64,000 nucleotides of DNA from an uncultured Lachnospiraceae bacterium (GCA_902476265.1 CABSCP010000001.1:310001-374000); one strand, 5' to 3'. Positions 7,691 through 18,946 are shown, counted from the stretch's first letter. Notes: generated by a model from the letters alone, not told the origin. Numbers and translations are program-made.

Positions 7691-8965
7691 ATGATTAAGA
7701 AAGAAATGATTGCCATGTTGCTGGCGGGCGGGCAGGGAAGCAGATTGGGTGTTCTTACATCCAAGGTTGCGAAACCGGCAGTTTCCTTCGGGGGGAAGTA
7801 TCGTATTATCGATTTCCCGTTGAGCAACTGTATCAATTCAGGTGTTGATACTGTCGGCGTATTGACTCAGTATCAGCCTCTGCGGCTGAATACCCATATC
7901 GGGATCGGCATTCCGTGGGATTTGGACAGGAATATCGGCGGTGTAACCGTACTGCCTCCTTATGAGAAGAGTGAGAACAGTGAGTGGTATACCGGCACCG
8001 CAAATGCAATATATCAGAATATCGACTATATGGAAAGTTTTAATCCGGAATACGTATTGATCCTTTCAGGTGACCATATTTATAAGATGGACTATGAGGT
8101 GATGCTGGATTTCCATAAGCAGAACGGATCGGAATGTACGATTGCCGTTATGCCGGTTCCCATGGAAGAGGCGAAGCGCTTCGGTATCATGATTACGGAC
8201 GACAATAAGAAGATCGTGGACTTTGAAGAGAAGCCTGAGAATCCCAGGAGCAATCTGGCATCCATGGGTATTTACATATTTAACTGGCAGACGCTGAAAC
8301 AGGCTCTGATTGAGAACGCGGATCAGCCGAATCTGGATTTTGGCAAGCATGTGATCCCTCATTGCCATGAAAACGGCGCGCCTATGTATGCATATGAATT
8401 CAACGGCTATTGGAAGGATGTGGGTACCCTGAATTCATACTGGGAAGCGAATATGGAACTGATCGATATCGTTCCGGAGTTTAACCTGTATGAAGAATAT
8501 TGGAAAATTTATACCAAGAGTGAGATTCTGCCGCCCCAATATGTAGCTGCGGAAGGCGTGATTGAACGCAGTATTGTCGGAGAAGGCTCTGAGATTTACG
8601 GGAAGATTTATAATTCCGTTATCGGCTGCGGTGTGACGATCGGCAGAGATACGGTAGTGCGTGATTCCATCATTATGAATAACACCGTGATCGGGGAAGG
8701 CTGCGAGCTGAACAAGGCGATTGTCGCAGAAAATGTTTCCGTTGAAAATAATGTTAAGCTGGGCATCGGCGAAGAAGCAGAGAACGATACCGCGCCTCAT
8801 ATTTACAACAGCGGTATTGTTACGATCGGCGAGAAGAGTGTGATCCCCAAGGGAGTGTCCGTAGGAAAGAATTCCGTTATAGCCGGCATTACGGTTCAGG
8901 AGGATTATCCTGAAGGAAGACTTGAAAGCGGCAAAACATTGATTAAGGCAGGTGACGAACATTGA
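7691..8965 (+). CDS. glgC: Glucose-1-phosphate adenylyltransferase, catalytic subunit
   Basis: Makes ADP-glucose from glucose 1-phosphate and ATP, the committed step of bacterial glycogen synthesis. The nucleotidyl-transferase motif [20 protein letters not shown] is complete, as are [12 protein letters not shown] and the FEEKP motif. The C-terminal third is a left-handed beta-helix of hexapeptide repeats. At 424 residues it has the normal size. GAGGTGAGGAC precedes the ATG. It overlaps glgD by 4 bp, and the two subunits probably form a mixed tetramer. Confidence 0.95.
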   Translation: MIKKEMIAMLLAGGQGSRLGVLTSKVAKPAVSFGGKYRIIDFPLSNCINSGVDTVGVLTQYQPLRLNTHIGIGIPWDLDRNIGGVTVLPPYEKSENSEWYTGTANAIYQNIDYMESFNPEYVLILSGDHIYKMDYEVMLDFHKQNGSECTIAVMPVPMEEAKRFGIMITDDNKKIVDFEEKPENPRSNLASMGIYIFNWQTLKQALIENADQPNLDFGKHVIPHCHENGAPMYAYEFNGYWKDVGTLNSYWEANMELIDIVPEFNLYEEYWKIYTKSEILPPQYVAAEGVIERSIVGEGSEIYGKIYNSVIGCGVTIGRDTVVRDSIIMNNTVIGEGCELNKAIVAENVSVENNVKLGIGEEAENDTAPHIYNSGIVTIGEKSVIPKGVSVGKNSVIAGITVQEDYPEGRLESGKTLIKAGDEH

Positions 8966-10080
8966 GAGCGATTGGTATTATTTTAGCAGGCGGCAATAAC
9001 CGCAGGATGAAAGAACTGTCCCAGAAGCGCGCGATCGGCGCTATGCCCATAGCCGGCAGCTACAGAAGTATTGACTTCGCATTGAGCAACATGAGCAATT
9101 CTCACATTCAGAAGGTTGGGGTTCTGACCCAGTATAATGCGAGAAGCCTGAATGAACATCTGAGTTCCTCCAAGTGGTGGGATTTCGGACGTAAGCAGGG
9201 AGGCTTATTCGTATTTACACCTGCTGTGACCGCTGAGAACAGTTCCTGGTACAGAGGAACAGCGGATGCGATTTACCAGAACCTTTCTTTCTTAAAAAAC
9301 AGCCATGAACCTTATGTGGTGATCACGTCCGGCGATTGTGTTTATAAGATGGATTATAATAAGGTGCTGGAATATCACATTGAGAAAAAAGCGGATGTCA
9401 CCGTTGTCTGCAAGGATATGCCTGCCGGCGTAAATGTGGACAGGTATGGCACGCTGAAGATGAATGAGGAAAGCCGTATTGAGGAATTTGAGGAGAAGCC
9501 CATTGTGGCCAGATCCAACACGATTTCCTGTGGTATTTATGTCATCAGAAGGCGTCTCCTGATCGAGATGATCGAGAGATGTGCGATGGAAGACAGATAC
9601 GACTTTGTAAAGGACATCCTGATCCGCTATAAGAACCAGAAGAGGATTTTTGGATATAAGATCAAAGAGTACTGGAAGAATATTGCGACAGTAGAGGACT
9701 ATTTTGCTACCAATATGGACTTCCTAAAACCGGAAATCCGTAACTTTTTCTTCAAGCAGTACCCCGATGTCTATTCCAAGGTGGATGATCTTCCGCCGGC
9801 GAAGTATAATGTGGGCGCCAAAGTCAGCAACAGCCTGATTTCAAGCGGATGCATTGTAAACGGCACTGTGGAGGATTCCGTTATCTTCAAGAAATCCTTC
9901 ATCGGAAATAACTGCTATATCAAGAATTCCATTATTTTAAATGACGTATATATCGGCGATAACACCCACATAGAGAACTGCATCGTAGAAAGCCGTGATA
10001 CGATCCGTGCCAATTCTTTCTATAAAGGCGAGGATGAAATCAAGATTGTAATTGAGAAGAACGACAGATATATCATTTGA
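8962..10080 (+). CDS. glgD: GlgD, regulatory subunit of ADP-glucose pyrophosphorylase
   Basis: A 372-residue paralogue of GlgC. The N-terminal loop reads [20 protein letters not shown], lacking the full GxGxRL...KPA catalytic signature, which is the mark of GlgD. The middle and C-terminal beta-helix regions are retained. In Firmicutes GlgD raises the activity of GlgC. The start is a TTG inside ATTGA, overlapping the glgC stop; this is consistent with coupled translation. Confidence 0.93.
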   Translation: MRAIGIILAGGNNRRMKELSQKRAIGAMPIAGSYRSIDFALSNMSNSHIQKVGVLTQYNARSLNEHLSSSKWWDFGRKQGGLFVFTPAVTAENSSWYRGTADAIYQNLSFLKNSHEPYVVITSGDCVYKMDYNKVLEYHIEKKADVTVVCKDMPAGVNVDRYGTLKMNEESRIEEFEEKPIVARSNTISCGIYVIRRRLLIEMIERCAMEDRYDFVKDILIRYKNQKRIFGYKIKEYWKNIATVEDYFATNMDFLKPEIRNFFFKQYPDVYSKVDDLPPAKYNVGAKVSNSLISSGCIVNGTVEDSVIFKKSFIGNNCYIKNSIILNDVYIGDNTHIENCIVESRDTIRANSFYKGEDEIKIVIEKNDRYII

Positions 10081-10107
10081 ATACACGGCTTAAAGGGGGA
10101 ACTTTCT

Positions 10108-10374
10108 ATGAAGATCACCGATGTACGGGTCCGGAAAATTGCCAAAGAGGGCAAGATGAAGGCAATCGTGTCTATCACCATTGACGATGAATTTGTCGTA
10201 CATGATATTAAAGTGATTGAAGGAGATAAAGGGTTGTTTATCGCGATGCCCAGCAAGAAGGCGGCCGACGGGGAGTACAGAGATATTGCCCATCCGATCA
10301 GCCAGGGGACGCGCGAAAACATTCAGGGAATTATCCTGGACGCCTACAACCGGGTTCTGGAAGAACCTGTTTGA
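10108..10374 (+). CDS. spoVG: Septation regulator SpoVG
   Basis: The 88-residue protein starts [20 protein letters not shown] and contains [20 protein letters not shown], the hallmarks of SpoVG. This small RNA/DNA-binding protein affects septation, sporulation and many surface or metabolic genes in Firmicutes. It lies 27 bp behind glgD and before a strong terminator, so it is probably the last gene of a glgC-glgD-spoVG transcript, an unusual partnership with glycogen genes. An AAGGGGGAAC ribosome site precedes the ATG. Confidence 0.95.
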   Translation: MKITDVRVRKIAKEGKMKAIVSITIDDEFVVHDIKVIEGDKGLFIAMPSKKAADGEYRDIAHPISQGTRENIQGIILDAYNRVLEEPV

Positions 10375-10396
10375 TAGACAGCATAGCAAGCAGGGG

Positions 10397-10446
10397 GACT
10401 GCCGCAGTACGGATAAAAACGTGCTGCGGCAGTCTCTCTTTTTTAT
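10397..10446 (+). terminator. Terminator after spoVG
   Basis: GACTGCCGCAG (10397-10407) pairs with CTGCGGCAGTC (10424-10434), followed by TCTCTTTTTT. Confidence 0.85.
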
Positions 10447-10551
10447 ATAATGGAAAGCAAAGCGCTTGCCTGCCGGGATTATGTGTGATAACATGAAAAT
10501 CAAATGCGGCCGATGGCAAACAGGCTGACATTGACTGGAAATGGGAGGAAT

Positions 10552-12399
10552 ATGAAGAAAAACAAATTTTTTGAAGTATTTCTGATTATTTTGGCTGTTT
10601 TCCTCATTTTTTTATTGGGAACCGGATGGCTGGCAGAGAAAAGAAAGCAGGAAGAGGCTGCCAGACTGGAGTGGCTGGAAAACAGCTTTTACGTGGATAC
10701 GCTCACCTTTCAGGTGGAAGGCTCGAAGATTCCGGAAAATATAAAGGGCTGGCATGACTGGCTGGACGGCAGATTTTATGTGGTGCTTCCGTCTTATGCG
10801 GCCGGACGCCCGCTCCAAATGAACTGGGGATTTTCAGCAGAACTTCATATTGACGGAGAAAAGCAGAAAAAAGGGCTTTTGGAAGGGTATGAACTGAACC
10901 GGGAATATGAATTCTGCTTTACCGATAAAGAAGGGACGCAGGAGAAGTTTCCGGTGGTCTTTTTATGCAGTGCCAATCTCCCGGCAGTTTTTGTAAATAC
11001 CGAATCCGGCTCCATGGAGAACGTGGATGCGGACAGACTGAATCGGGAATCCGGTATGTTTTACATGATGGGGACAGATGGTGCAGTGCAGGGCATGGAT
11101 CGCCTTTCTTATATAAAAGGGCGTGGAAATACCACCTGGGAACAGGATAAAAAGCCCTATAGCATAAAACTCCAAAATGAACAGGATATTCTGGGAATGG
11201 GAGCTTCCAGACGGTGGGAGCTGCTGGCCAATGCCTATGACGGCAGCAATATGAGAAATCAGCTGGTGCTGGAGATGGCACAGGAAGCAGGAATGGCCTA
11301 TACCCCCCAGTCGGCCTGGGTGGATTTGTTTATAAACGGAAAATATCATGGACTTTACCAGATCATGGAAAAAGTGCAGGTGGGGGCAGGCAGAGTTGAA
11401 ATTGCGGATCAGGATGCCGGACGGGGCGATCTGACAGGGGGATATCTGTTTTTGATGGAGGATGCCGGCCGGTATGAGAATGCCGTCAGCAGGTTTATGA
11501 CCTCCGGAGGACAGACCTTCGTGATCAAAAGCCCGGAGCAGACGAGCGAAGAACAGACGGCCTATCTCTCTGCTCTGGTGAAAGAATTTGAGAATGCGCT
11601 GACAGCGCCGGACGGGATCAATCCCGAAACAGGGAAAGCCTTTACGGAATACATCGATCTGGATTCCTTTGTGAAAAAGTATTTGGTGGAGGAAATTACC
11701 AAAAATTCCGATGCGGTTACCAACAGCCAGTATTTTTATAAGGACCGGGATGCGGTCAGCTCCCTGCTGTATGCGGGCCCGGTCTGGGACTACGACAATG
11801 CGCTGGGGCACACCAATGAAGAAGCAATGGACCCGGTTGGACTGATGCTGGATAAGGTGCGTTCCGAGGCAGGAAGCAATCTCTGGTACGGCTCTTTATG
11901 CAGCCAGCCTGTATTTATGGATCGGGTAAAAGAAATATACAAAGATACCTTTGCAGGTTTGATGGAAGAAATGTCGGAGAAAAAAATCGATTCCTACAGG
12001 GAACAGATCCGGGTAGCGGCTACCCTGGACTGGATCCGCTGGAAGGATGTGAATAAGGATTTCCGATATCAGGTTTGTGACAGTTATGATGCATATGTAG
12101 ATTACTTACAGGATTTTATCCGCAGACGGAAGGAATTTCTGGACAGTGTCTATATAGAAGGAACCGTCTATAAAAGAGTCCGGTTTGAACGGGGAGATCC
12201 CTTTGGTTTTGTGGATCTGTATACAAAACAGGGGGAAGGCGGAATACAGCCGCCCGACAGTTCGGATATGGAATGGGAAGGAAAACAGATCACGGGATGG
12301 ATTTATGAGGATGAAACCCCATATGATCCGGACATTCCGGTAGAGGAAGATATCACCGTGTATGCGGTGTGGGAAACGGCAGGAGGAGACATGGAATGA
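10552..12399 (+). CDS. CotH-family kinase-like surface protein
   Basis: A 615-residue protein with an N-terminal membrane anchor (residues 6-25, FEVFLIILAVFLIFLLGTGW) and a CotH domain. Typical CotH strings are KGRGNTTWEQDKKPYSIKL, NAYDGSNMRNQLVLEMAQ and AGPVWDYDNALG. CotH proteins are atypical protein kinases, best known from spore coats, but many clostridial members are anchored outside the cell. The C-terminus (ITGWIYEDETPYDPDIP ... VYAVWE) resembles an InlB/Listeria-Bacteroides B-repeat, a surface module. The ATG at 10552 is chosen because GGGAGG lies just before it and the membrane anchor starts there; an in-frame start at 10504 is less likely. It overlaps the VTC-domain gene. Confidence 0.85.
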   Translation: MKKNKFFEVFLIILAVFLIFLLGTGWLAEKRKQEEAARLEWLENSFYVDTLTFQVEGSKIPENIKGWHDWLDGRFYVVLPSYAAGRPLQMNWGFSAELHIDGEKQKKGLLEGYELNREYEFCFTDKEGTQEKFPVVFLCSANLPAVFVNTESGSMENVDADRLNRESGMFYMMGTDGAVQGMDRLSYIKGRGNTTWEQDKKPYSIKLQNEQDILGMGASRRWELLANAYDGSNMRNQLVLEMAQEAGMAYTPQSAWVDLFINGKYHGLYQIMEKVQVGAGRVEIADQDAGRGDLTGGYLFLMEDAGRYENAVSRFMTSGGQTFVIKSPEQTSEEQTAYLSALVKEFENALTAPDGINPETGKAFTEYIDLDSFVKKYLVEEITKNSDAVTNSQYFYKDRDAVSSLLYAGPVWDYDNALGHTNEEAMDPVGLMLDKVRSEAGSNLWYGSLCSQPVFMDRVKEIYKDTFAGLMEEMSEKKIDSYREQIRVAATLDWIRWKDVNKDFRYQVCDSYDAYVDYLQDFIRRRKEFLDSVYIEGTVYKRVRFERGDPFGFVDLYTKQGEGGIQPPDSSDMEWEGKQITGWIYEDETPYDPDIPVEEDITVYAVWETAGGDME

Positions 12400-13091
12400 A
12401 GGCAGAAGGAGGAACCTGGCGCCATGAACAAAAATATGTGTGTACAGTGTCCCAGTTAAAAATTGTGGAGAGCAGGATAAAGCCTCTTCTAAGGCCGGAT
12501 CCCCATACCGGGCCGGGCGGGCTTTATACCATCCGCAGCCTGTATTTTGATGATGAATGGGATACCTGCTATCAGGAAAATGAGGACGGCACAGATCCCA
12601 GGGAAAAATTCAGAATACGGATTTATAACAGCAGCGATCAAAGGATTACGCTGGAATTAAAACAGAAGATGAAGGGAATGACGCGAAAGCTCTCCTGCCC
12701 TTTAAGCAGGGAGCAATGTCTGGATGCCATGCAGGGGAAAATCCTGAAAAATGACGAGGAAACGCCGCCCCTTCTGCACAAATTCATTCTGCAGCAAAAG
12801 CAGAGAAATCTTTCCCCGAAGGTGATCGTGGAATATGACCGGACGCCTTATATTTTCAAATTGGGGAATGTGCGGATAACGCTGGATGAAAATATCAGGT
12901 CGTCCACCTGTACGGAAAGTTTTCTGGACAGGGATTTTATCAGAAGGCCCATCATGCCGCCTGGACAGCATGTATTGGAAGTGAAGTATGACGCATTTCT
13001 GCCCGATCCCATACGGCAGGTGCTGGCGCTGGAAACGCTGCAGAGATCGACTTTTTCCAAATATTATTTATGCAGGACTTATCCGGTCTGA
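12396..13091 (+). CDS. VTC-domain polyphosphate polymerase-like protein
   Basis: A 231-residue single-domain member of the VTC family (triphosphate tunnel metalloenzyme fold), the catalytic part of yeast Vtc4. Visible tunnel motifs are RHEQKY near the start, IRSLYFDD, KFRIRIYN, LELKQK, VEYDRTPY, RITLDENI and LEVKYD near the end; these provide the basic and acidic residues of the tunnel. It could make polyphosphate or a related phosphorylated product from nucleotide. The ATG at 12396 overlaps the cotH stop (ATGA), preceded by GGAGGAGAC. Gene order cotH-VTC-DUF4956 recurs in Clostridia, so the three proteins probably act together at the membrane. Confidence 0.88.
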   Translation: MKAEGGTWRHEQKYVCTVSQLKIVESRIKPLLRPDPHTGPGGLYTIRSLYFDDEWDTCYQENEDGTDPREKFRIRIYNSSDQRITLELKQKMKGMTRKLSCPLSREQCLDAMQGKILKNDEETPPLLHKFILQQKQRNLSPKVIVEYDRTPYIFKLGNVRITLDENIRSSTCTESFLDRDFIRRPIMPPGQHVLEVKYDAFLPDPIRQVLALETLQRSTFSKYYLCRTYPV

Positions 13092-13141
13092 TCAGGGTCG
13101 GTTTAAAGTACACGAATAAAAAATTTACGAGGAGAAAAACA

Positions 13142-13816
13142 ATGAACTTTAAAGACATTTTCAAAAAGAGTTTCATGGAAGGATTTTATAACACGGATAT
13201 TGAACTTCCGGCCATTCTTCTTAGCATGGCGGTAGTGTGCCTGATCGCGCTGTACATTTTCCTGGCATACAGGCTTTTGACAAGAAGGACATTTTATAAT
13301 AAAAACTTCGGCATCGCGCTGGCGGCGCTGGCTATCATCACAGCGGCAATCATCCTCACCATCCAGTCCAGTATCGTGATTTCTCTCGGTATGGTTGGCG
13401 CACTTTCCATCGTCAGATTCCGTACCGCCATCAAAGACCCCATGGACCTGGTATTTTTGTTCTGGTCCATCAGCGCGGGCATCATCTGCGGCGCAGGCCT
13501 TTATTCCCTGGCGATCGTGGCGTCCCTGATCATTACGGCTGCAGTCTTTGTGCTGGATCTGATCCCCGTGACAAAGGCTCCCATGCTTTTGATCGTGAAC
13601 TCTGCCGATCTGGACGGAGAGGACGCATTGATTCATATTGTGAAGAAATACAGCAAATACTACCGAGTGAAATCCAGGATCGTGACGGCGGATCAGCTGG
13701 ACATGGTTATTGAGGTGCGCGTGAAGGAAGAGAGTGCGCTGGTGAAAGAAGTGTGCGGCTTAAAGGGCATGGACAGCGTATCCTTACTTTCCCACGACGG
13801 CGAAACCACATATTGA
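13142..13816 (+). CDS. DUF4956 membrane protein
   Basis: A 224-residue protein with four membrane segments in the N-terminal two-thirds and a soluble alpha/beta C-terminal domain. The stretch SLGMVGALSIVRFRTAIKDP, between membrane segments, is typical of DUF4956. The biochemical role of the family is not known to me; it is repeatedly found with VTC-domain polymerases and CotH proteins and might move or accept the polyphosphate product. GAGGAG lies before the ATG at 13142. The gene is the last of the cotH-VTC-DUF4956 group and is only 13 bp from pth. Confidence 0.85.
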   Translation: MNFKDIFKKSFMEGFYNTDIELPAILLSMAVVCLIALYIFLAYRLLTRRTFYNKNFGIALAALAIITAAIILTIQSSIVISLGMVGALSIVRFRTAIKDPMDLVFLFWSISAGIICGAGLYSLAIVASLIITAAVFVLDLIPVTKAPMLLIVNSADLDGEDALIHIVKKYSKYYRVKSRIVTADQLDMVIEVRVKEESALVKEVCGLKGMDSVSLLSHDGETTY

Positions 13817-13829
13817 GGGAAAAACAGAC

Positions 13830-14417
13830 ATGTATGTAATAGCAGGACTTGGAAATCCGAAAAAGGAGTATGAAAATACAAGGCATAATATTGGCTTTTC
13901 CATCATAGATATGCTTGCAGATAAGCAGGGAATCCATGTGAATGAGGCGAAGCATAAGGGCCTGATCGGAAGGGGTTATATCGATGGGGAAAAGGTTATC
14001 CTGGTAAAACCCCTTACTTTCATGAACCTGAGCGGAGAATGTATCCGGGAAGTGCTGGATTATTATAAGGTGGATGCGAAGGAAAACCTGATCGTCATCC
14101 ATGATGATATCAGCCTGGAACCGGGGATGCTGCGCATCCGTAAAAAAGGGAGCGCCGGCGGGCATAACGGTATGAAAAACATCATCCGGCACCTGGGACA
14201 TGACCAGTTTGTGCGGATGAAAGTGGGCGTGGGCGGCAAGCCGGAAGGCTATGATCTGGCCGATTATGTTCTGGGGCATTTTTCCAGGCAGGAAAAAGAA
14301 ATTATGACGCAGGTCTCAAAAACTGTGTGCGATGCGGTGGAAGTGATCTTAAAGGACGGCCCGGACGCTGCCATGAACCGTTTTAACAGCAAACAAGGCA
14401 AAGGGAAGGATTCCTGA
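13830..14417 (+). CDS. pth: Peptidyl-tRNA hydrolase
   Basis: Recycles peptidyl-tRNA released from stalled ribosomes. The 195 residues show the family signatures AGLGNPKKEYENTRHNIGF (with the catalytic His in TRHNIGF), KPLTFMNLSGE, HDDISL and GSAGGHNGMKNI. The order pth-mfd is common in Firmicutes. It starts 13 bp after the DUF4956 gene, with GAGGG upstream. Confidence 0.95.
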   Translation: MYVIAGLGNPKKEYENTRHNIGFSIIDMLADKQGIHVNEAKHKGLIGRGYIDGEKVILVKPLTFMNLSGECIREVLDYYKVDAKENLIVIHDDISLEPGMLRIRKKGSAGGHNGMKNIIRHLGHDQFVRMKVGVGGKPEGYDLADYVLGHFSRQEKEIMTQVSKTVCDAVEVILKDGPDAAMNRFNSKQGKGKDS

Positions 14418-14450
14418 ACGGTTACCCGAAAGCATTGAAGAGAGGTTGAC

Positions 14451-17400
14451 ATGAAGGTTTTAACGGCTCCTTTGGCGGAACTGGCGGAGTTTGAAGAAGG
14501 CAGAGAGCTTCTGAAAAGAGGACAGACCGGGATCGGCTTTACCGGCCTGTATGATTCTCAGAAGCTTCATATGATTTACGGACTGAGCGATGGTTTTTGC
14601 CAGAAAATCATCGTTACTTACAGTGACAAAAAAGCCAGGGAAATCTGCAGCGAATACCGTTTTTATGACAGGAATACCTGCCTTTATCCCGCCAGAGATC
14701 TGATTTTTTATCAGGCGGATGTGGCCGGGGGCGAACTGACCCGGGAACGAATGCAGGTGCTTCGGGCGGTTCTGGAAGGAAAGCCTGTAACGATCGTCAC
14801 CACCATAGCGGCGCTGATGACGCCGCAGGTTCCCCTTTCCCATATCGCGGCCCATGTGCTTCATTTTGACAAGACATCCGTAATAGACGAAACGGCGCTT
14901 GCCAGAACGCTGGTGGAAATGGGATACGAAAAGACCTGGCAGGTGGAGACGCCGGGACAATTTTCTGTCCGGGGCGGCATTATCGATATTTTTGATATGA
15001 CAGAGGAAAATCCCTGCCGGATCGAGCTGTGGGGAGATACCGTGGATTCCATCAGAAGCTTTGATGTCCTGTCCCAGCGTTCGGTGGAAACCCTGAGCCG
15101 TCTGACGGTATATCCGGCTGCGGAAATGATGCTGTCGGAAGGAAGGCGGCACGACGGTTTTGTCAGGATCGAAAAAGAGACGAAGCAGTTTGCCAAAAAG
15201 CTGCGGGAAGGCGGGAAGGCGGAAGAAGCGCACCGCATTGAAAGCCAGATCAGGGAGTTAAAGGAATCGGCCCGGGAATTTGGCGGTGTGGTGAATCTGG
15301 AAAGCTTTGTCCACTATTTTTATCAGGAGACGGAATCGTTCCTCCGCTTTTTTTCGCCGGACACTTCCGCGGTCTTTCTGGATGAACCCAAACGGCTGGA
15401 GGAAACCGCACAGGCGCTGGAACTGGAATTTCGGGAAAGTATGATGCACCGGCTGGAAAAAGGCTATATTCTGCCGGGACAGGCCGAAATTTTATATGCT
15501 CAGAAAGAGATCGCAGCCTGGCTGACCCGGTATAAAGCGGTTTCTCTGTCTGCCATTGATGTGAAAAATACGCTTTTTAAACCGGACAGGAAATATGAAA
15601 TCACGGTCCGCAGCATGGCTTCTTATAATAACAGCTTTGAAGCGCTGATCCGGGATCTGAAGCGGTATAAAAAAACGGGCAGCAGGGTTTTGCTGTTATG
15701 CGGTTCCAGAACCAGGGCGAAGCGTCTGGCCATTGATTTGCGGGAACAGGAGCTGACCGCTTTTTACAGCGAGGATCCGGACCGGGAGGTGCAGCCCGGT
15801 GAGGTAGAACTTTTCTACGGCCATGTAGAAAAAGGATTTGAATATCCCATGCTGAAATTCGCCGTCATTTCGGAGGGAGACATTTTTGGTGCGGAAAAAA
15901 AGAAGAAAAGGCGGAAGAAGCAGTATGAAGGGACGAAAATCCATGACTTTGCGGAGTTAAAAGTCGGGGATTATGTGGTTCATGAGACACACGGCCTGGG
16001 GGTTTACCAGGGAATCGAAAAGGTGCAGATGGAGGGCACCGTCAAGGATTACATCAAGATTTCCTACCGGGACGGCGGCAATCTGTATGTGCTGGCAACC
16101 GGCCTGGATGTGATCCAGAAATATGCCTCCGCCGATGCGGCCAAAAAGCCGAAGCTCAACAAGCTTGGCACCCAGGAGTGGACCAGGACGAAAACCCGGG
16201 TGCGGGCGGCGGTTAACGAGGTGGCAAAGGATCTGGTGGAGCTTTATGCGGTGCGCCAGCAGAGTGAGGGCTATGCCTTTTCTCCGGATACGGTCTGGCA
16301 GAGGGAGTTTGAAGAGATGTTTCCTTTTGAGGAAACCGACGACCAGCTGGCTGCCATCGCCGCTGCCAAGCGGGATATGGAGAGTAGAAAGATCATGGAC
16401 CGCTTAGTCTGCGGAGATGTGGGCTACGGAAAGACGGAAATTGCCATCCGTGCGGCTTTCAAAGCGGTACAGGACGGGAAACAGGTGGTATTTCTGGTGC
16501 CCACTACCATCCTGGCTCAGCAGCATTACAACACCTTTGTGCAGCGGATGAAGGAATTTCCCGTGCGCATTGATTTGATGTCCCGTTTCCGCACTCCGTC
16601 CCAGCAGAAAAAGACCATGGAGGATCTGCGGAAAGGTCTGGTGGATATCGTCATCGGAACCCACAGGGTGCTTTCCTCCGATTTAAAATATAAGGATCTT
16701 GGTCTTTTGATCATCGATGAAGAACAACGCTTCGGCGTGACTCATAAGGAAAAGATCAAGAAAATGAAGGAAAACGTGGATGTGCTGACACTGACCGCTA
16801 CGCCCATCCCCCGCACCCTGCATATGTCTCTGATCGGCATCCGGGATATGAGCGTGCTGGAGGAAGCGCCCAACGACAGACTTCCGATCCAGACTTATGT
16901 GATGGAATATAACGAAGAAATGGTGCGGGAGGCCATCGTCCGGGAACTTTCCCGGGGCGGTCAGGTCTATTATGTGTATAACCGGGTCAGCAACATCGCG
17001 GATGTGGCGGCCCAGATCGGGAAACTGGTGCCGGAGGCCAGCGTGGCTTTTGCCCACGGACAGATGCGCGAACATGAGCTGGAACGCATCATGTTCGACT
17101 TCATCAACGGAGAGATCGATGTGCTGGTAGCCACCACCATCATCGAAACCGGGCTGGATATTTCCAATGTGAATACGATCATCATCCACGATTCCGACCG
17201 GATGGGCCTGTCCCAGCTGTACCAGCTGCGGGGACGGGTGGGCCGTTCCAACCGGACATCTTATGCTTTTTTGATGTATAAGAGGGATAAGATGCTCAGG
17301 GAAGTGGCGGAAAAGAGACTGGCGGCCATCCGGGAATTTACGGATCTGGGAAGCGGCTTTAAAATTGCCATGAAGGATCTGGAAATCCGGGGAGCAGGAA

Positions 17401-17981
17401 ATCTGCTGGGCGAGCGCCAGCACGGACACATGGAAGCGGTGGGTTATGATTTATATTGTAAAATGCTCAACGAGGCGGTAAAAAATTTAAAGGGAATCCA
17501 GACAGCGCCGGATTTTACCACTACCGTAGAGTTGGAGGTGGACGCCTATATTCCGCCCGCCTATATCGTGAACGAACAGCAGAAGCTGGATATTTATAAA
17601 CGGATCGCCGGCGTGGAGACAGTTTCCGAAAGTGAAGAGATGAAGGAAGAACTTTTGGACCGGTTCGGAGAAGTGCCCAAATCCGTGGACAATCTGCTGC
17701 GCATTGCACTTTTGCGGGTACAGGCCCACCTGCTCTATATTATGGAGCTGAAGGGAAAACCGGGGGAGCTGCGTTTTATATTCAGGCCCGATGCCAGAGT
17801 GCATGGGGAAAATATTCCGTTTCTGCTGGAGGAATATAAGGAGAAGCTCAAATTTCTGCCCCAGGGGAATCCGGTCTTTACTTATCGCTATGAAAAGAGT
17901 AATGTAATAGAAAAAAACGCGGAGCAGCTTTTAGAGCTTGCGGAGCAGCTGATCACCGATATGAAGCGCTATCTGCTCTGA
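14451..17981 (+). CDS. mfd: Transcription-repair coupling factor
   Basis: A full-length 1176-residue Mfd. It removes RNA polymerase stalled at DNA lesions and recruits UvrA. The N-terminal part is UvrB-like (for example [14 protein letters not shown]). The RNA polymerase interaction domain ([20 protein letters not shown]) and the RecG-like translocase core follow, with [14 protein letters not shown] (Walker A), DEEQRFGV (Walker B/DEEQ box), [12 protein letters not shown] and QLRGRVGRS. The C-terminal D7 domain is present. Spacing of 33 bp from pth suggests co-transcription. Confidence 0.96.
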   Translation: MKVLTAPLAELAEFEEGRELLKRGQTGIGFTGLYDSQKLHMIYGLSDGFCQKIIVTYSDKKAREICSEYRFYDRNTCLYPARDLIFYQADVAGGELTRERMQVLRAVLEGKPVTIVTTIAALMTPQVPLSHIAAHVLHFDKTSVIDETALARTLVEMGYEKTWQVETPGQFSVRGGIIDIFDMTEENPCRIELWGDTVDSIRSFDVLSQRSVETLSRLTVYPAAEMMLSEGRRHDGFVRIEKETKQFAKKLREGGKAEEAHRIESQIRELKESAREFGGVVNLESFVHYFYQETESFLRFFSPDTSAVFLDEPKRLEETAQALELEFRESMMHRLEKGYILPGQAEILYAQKEIAAWLTRYKAVSLSAIDVKNTLFKPDRKYEITVRSMASYNNSFEALIRDLKRYKKTGSRVLLLCGSRTRAKRLAIDLREQELTAFYSEDPDREVQPGEVELFYGHVEKGFEYPMLKFAVISEGDIFGAEKKKKRRKKQYEGTKIHDFAELKVGDYVVHETHGLGVYQGIEKVQMEGTVKDYIKISYRDGGNLYVLATGLDVIQKYASADAAKKPKLNKLGTQEWTRTKTRVRAAVNEVAKDLVELYAVRQQSEGYAFSPDTVWQREFEEMFPFEETDDQLAAIAAAKRDMESRKIMDRLVCGDVGYGKTEIAIRAAFKAVQDGKQVVFLVPTTILAQQHYNTFVQRMKEFPVRIDLMSRFRTPSQQKKTMEDLRKGLVDIVIGTHRVLSSDLKYKDLGLLIIDEEQRFGVTHKEKIKKMKENVDVLTLTATPIPRTLHMSLIGIRDMSVLEEAPNDRLPIQTYVMEYNEEMVREAIVRELSRGGQVYYVYNRVSNIADVAAQIGKLVPEASVAFAHGQMREHELERIMFDFINGEIDVLVATTIIETGLDISNVNTIIIHDSDRMGLSQLYQLRGRVGRSNRTSYAFLMYKRDKMLREVAEKRLAAIREFTDLGSGFKIAMKDLEIRGAGNLLGERQHGHMEAVGYDLYCKMLNEAVKNLKGIQTAPDFTTTVELEVDAYIPPAYIVNEQQKLDIYKRIAGVETVSESEEMKEELLDRFGEVPKSVDNLLRIALLRVQAHLLYIMELKGKPGELRFIFRPDARVHGENIPFLLEEYKEKLKFLPQGNPVFTYRYEKSNVIEKNAEQLLELAEQLITDMKRYLL

Positions 17982-18026
17982 GCAGCAGCGCGCCCTGTCA
18001 TACGGGGTTCCGAATGGAGGATGGAA

Positions 18027-18584
18027 ATGAAAAAATTGTTGATTGTGGTGGATATGCAGAATGATTTTGTGGACGGCGCGCTTGGAACAAAGCAGGCACA
18101 GGCTATTGTCCCGGCGGTGGTCAAAAAGATCCGGTCTTATGAGCCGGACTGCATCTATGTGACCCGGGATACCCATGGAGAGAATTATGGGGAAACGCAG
18201 GAAGGGAAGAATCTGCCGGTGCCTCATTGCATCCGGGGCACAGAAGGCTGGGAATTAAACGGGGCCGTTGCAGTGGCGCTGGAACAGGCTGTATATGTGG
18301 ATAAGCCGTCCTTCGGATCTCCTGCGCTGGCGCACATGCTGTCTGTGCGGCTGCAGAAGGAATGCGGGGGAAATCCGGAAGAAATGGAAATCGAGCTTGT
18401 GGGGCTGTGTACGGATATCTGTGTGGTTTCCAACGCGCTCCTTTTAAAAGCGGCCATGCCGGAAGTGAAGATCAGCGTGGATGCCTCCTGCTGTGCCGGT
18501 GTGACGCCAAAGACCCACGAAGCGGCGCTGGATACCATGCAGATGTGTCAGATCAATGTGTATAACAGGAGCCTGGAAGCATGA
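18027..18584 (+). CDS. Isochorismatase-family cysteine hydrolase (nicotinamidase-like)
   Basis: A 185-residue enzyme of the isochorismatase fold. The catalytic aspartate is in VVDMQNDFVDGAL, the lysine in YVDKPSFGS and the cysteine in LVGLCTDICVVSNALL. The metal-site pattern of classical nicotinamidase (DxH) is only partly visible (TRDTHGENY), so nicotinamidase is possible but a related amidase is not excluded. The ATG at 18027 is taken because GGAGG (18016-18020) is correctly spaced; the ATG at 18021 is too close. It overlaps lrgA by 4 bp. Confidence 0.8.
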   Translation: MKKLLIVVDMQNDFVDGALGTKQAQAIVPAVVKKIRSYEPDCIYVTRDTHGENYGETQEGKNLPVPHCIRGTEGWELNGAVAVALEQAVYVDKPSFGSPALAHMLSVRLQKECGGNPEEMEIELVGLCTDICVVSNALLLKAAMPEVKISVDASCCAGVTPKTHEAALDTMQMCQINVYNRSLEA

Positions 18585-18946
18585 AAATCGTGACCCAGGT
18601 CGGCATTATTTTTTCGGTCTGCTGGATTGCGCAGATAATAGAGAGCGCGCTGCCTTTTGACTTCCCGGCCAGCGTAATCGGCATGATTCTGTTGTTTGCG
18701 CTGTTGGCCTTCCGGGTGCTTAAAGTGGACCACATCCGGGAAAAATCGGATTTCCTGCTGGCAAATATGGCATTTTTTTTCATTCCGGCAGGCGTGAGCA
18801 TCATCAATTATTTTGATGTCCTCAAAAACTGTGTGTTTCAGCTGATTTTCATCTGCGTGGTGAGCACGGTGATCACCTTTGCCGCCACCGCATGGAGCAT
18901 GAAGCTGGTATTAAAATTCATGAAAAAAAAGGAGGGCGGCAGATGA
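18581..18946 (+). CDS. lrgA: CidA/LrgA family membrane protein
   Basis: A 121-residue membrane protein with four predicted helices, including FPASVIGMILLFALLAFRV, the conserved LrgA/CidA loop. These holin-like proteins work with an LrgB partner in control of murein hydrolase activity or export of small metabolites such as pyruvate. ATGA overlaps with both the upstream hydrolase and the downstream lrgB make a tightly coupled operon. Confidence 0.88.
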   Translation: MKIVTQVGIIFSVCWIAQIIESALPFDFPASVIGMILLFALLAFRVLKVDHIREKSDFLLANMAFFFIPAGVSIINYFDVLKNCVFQLIFICVVSTVITFAATAWSMKLVLKFMKKKEGGR

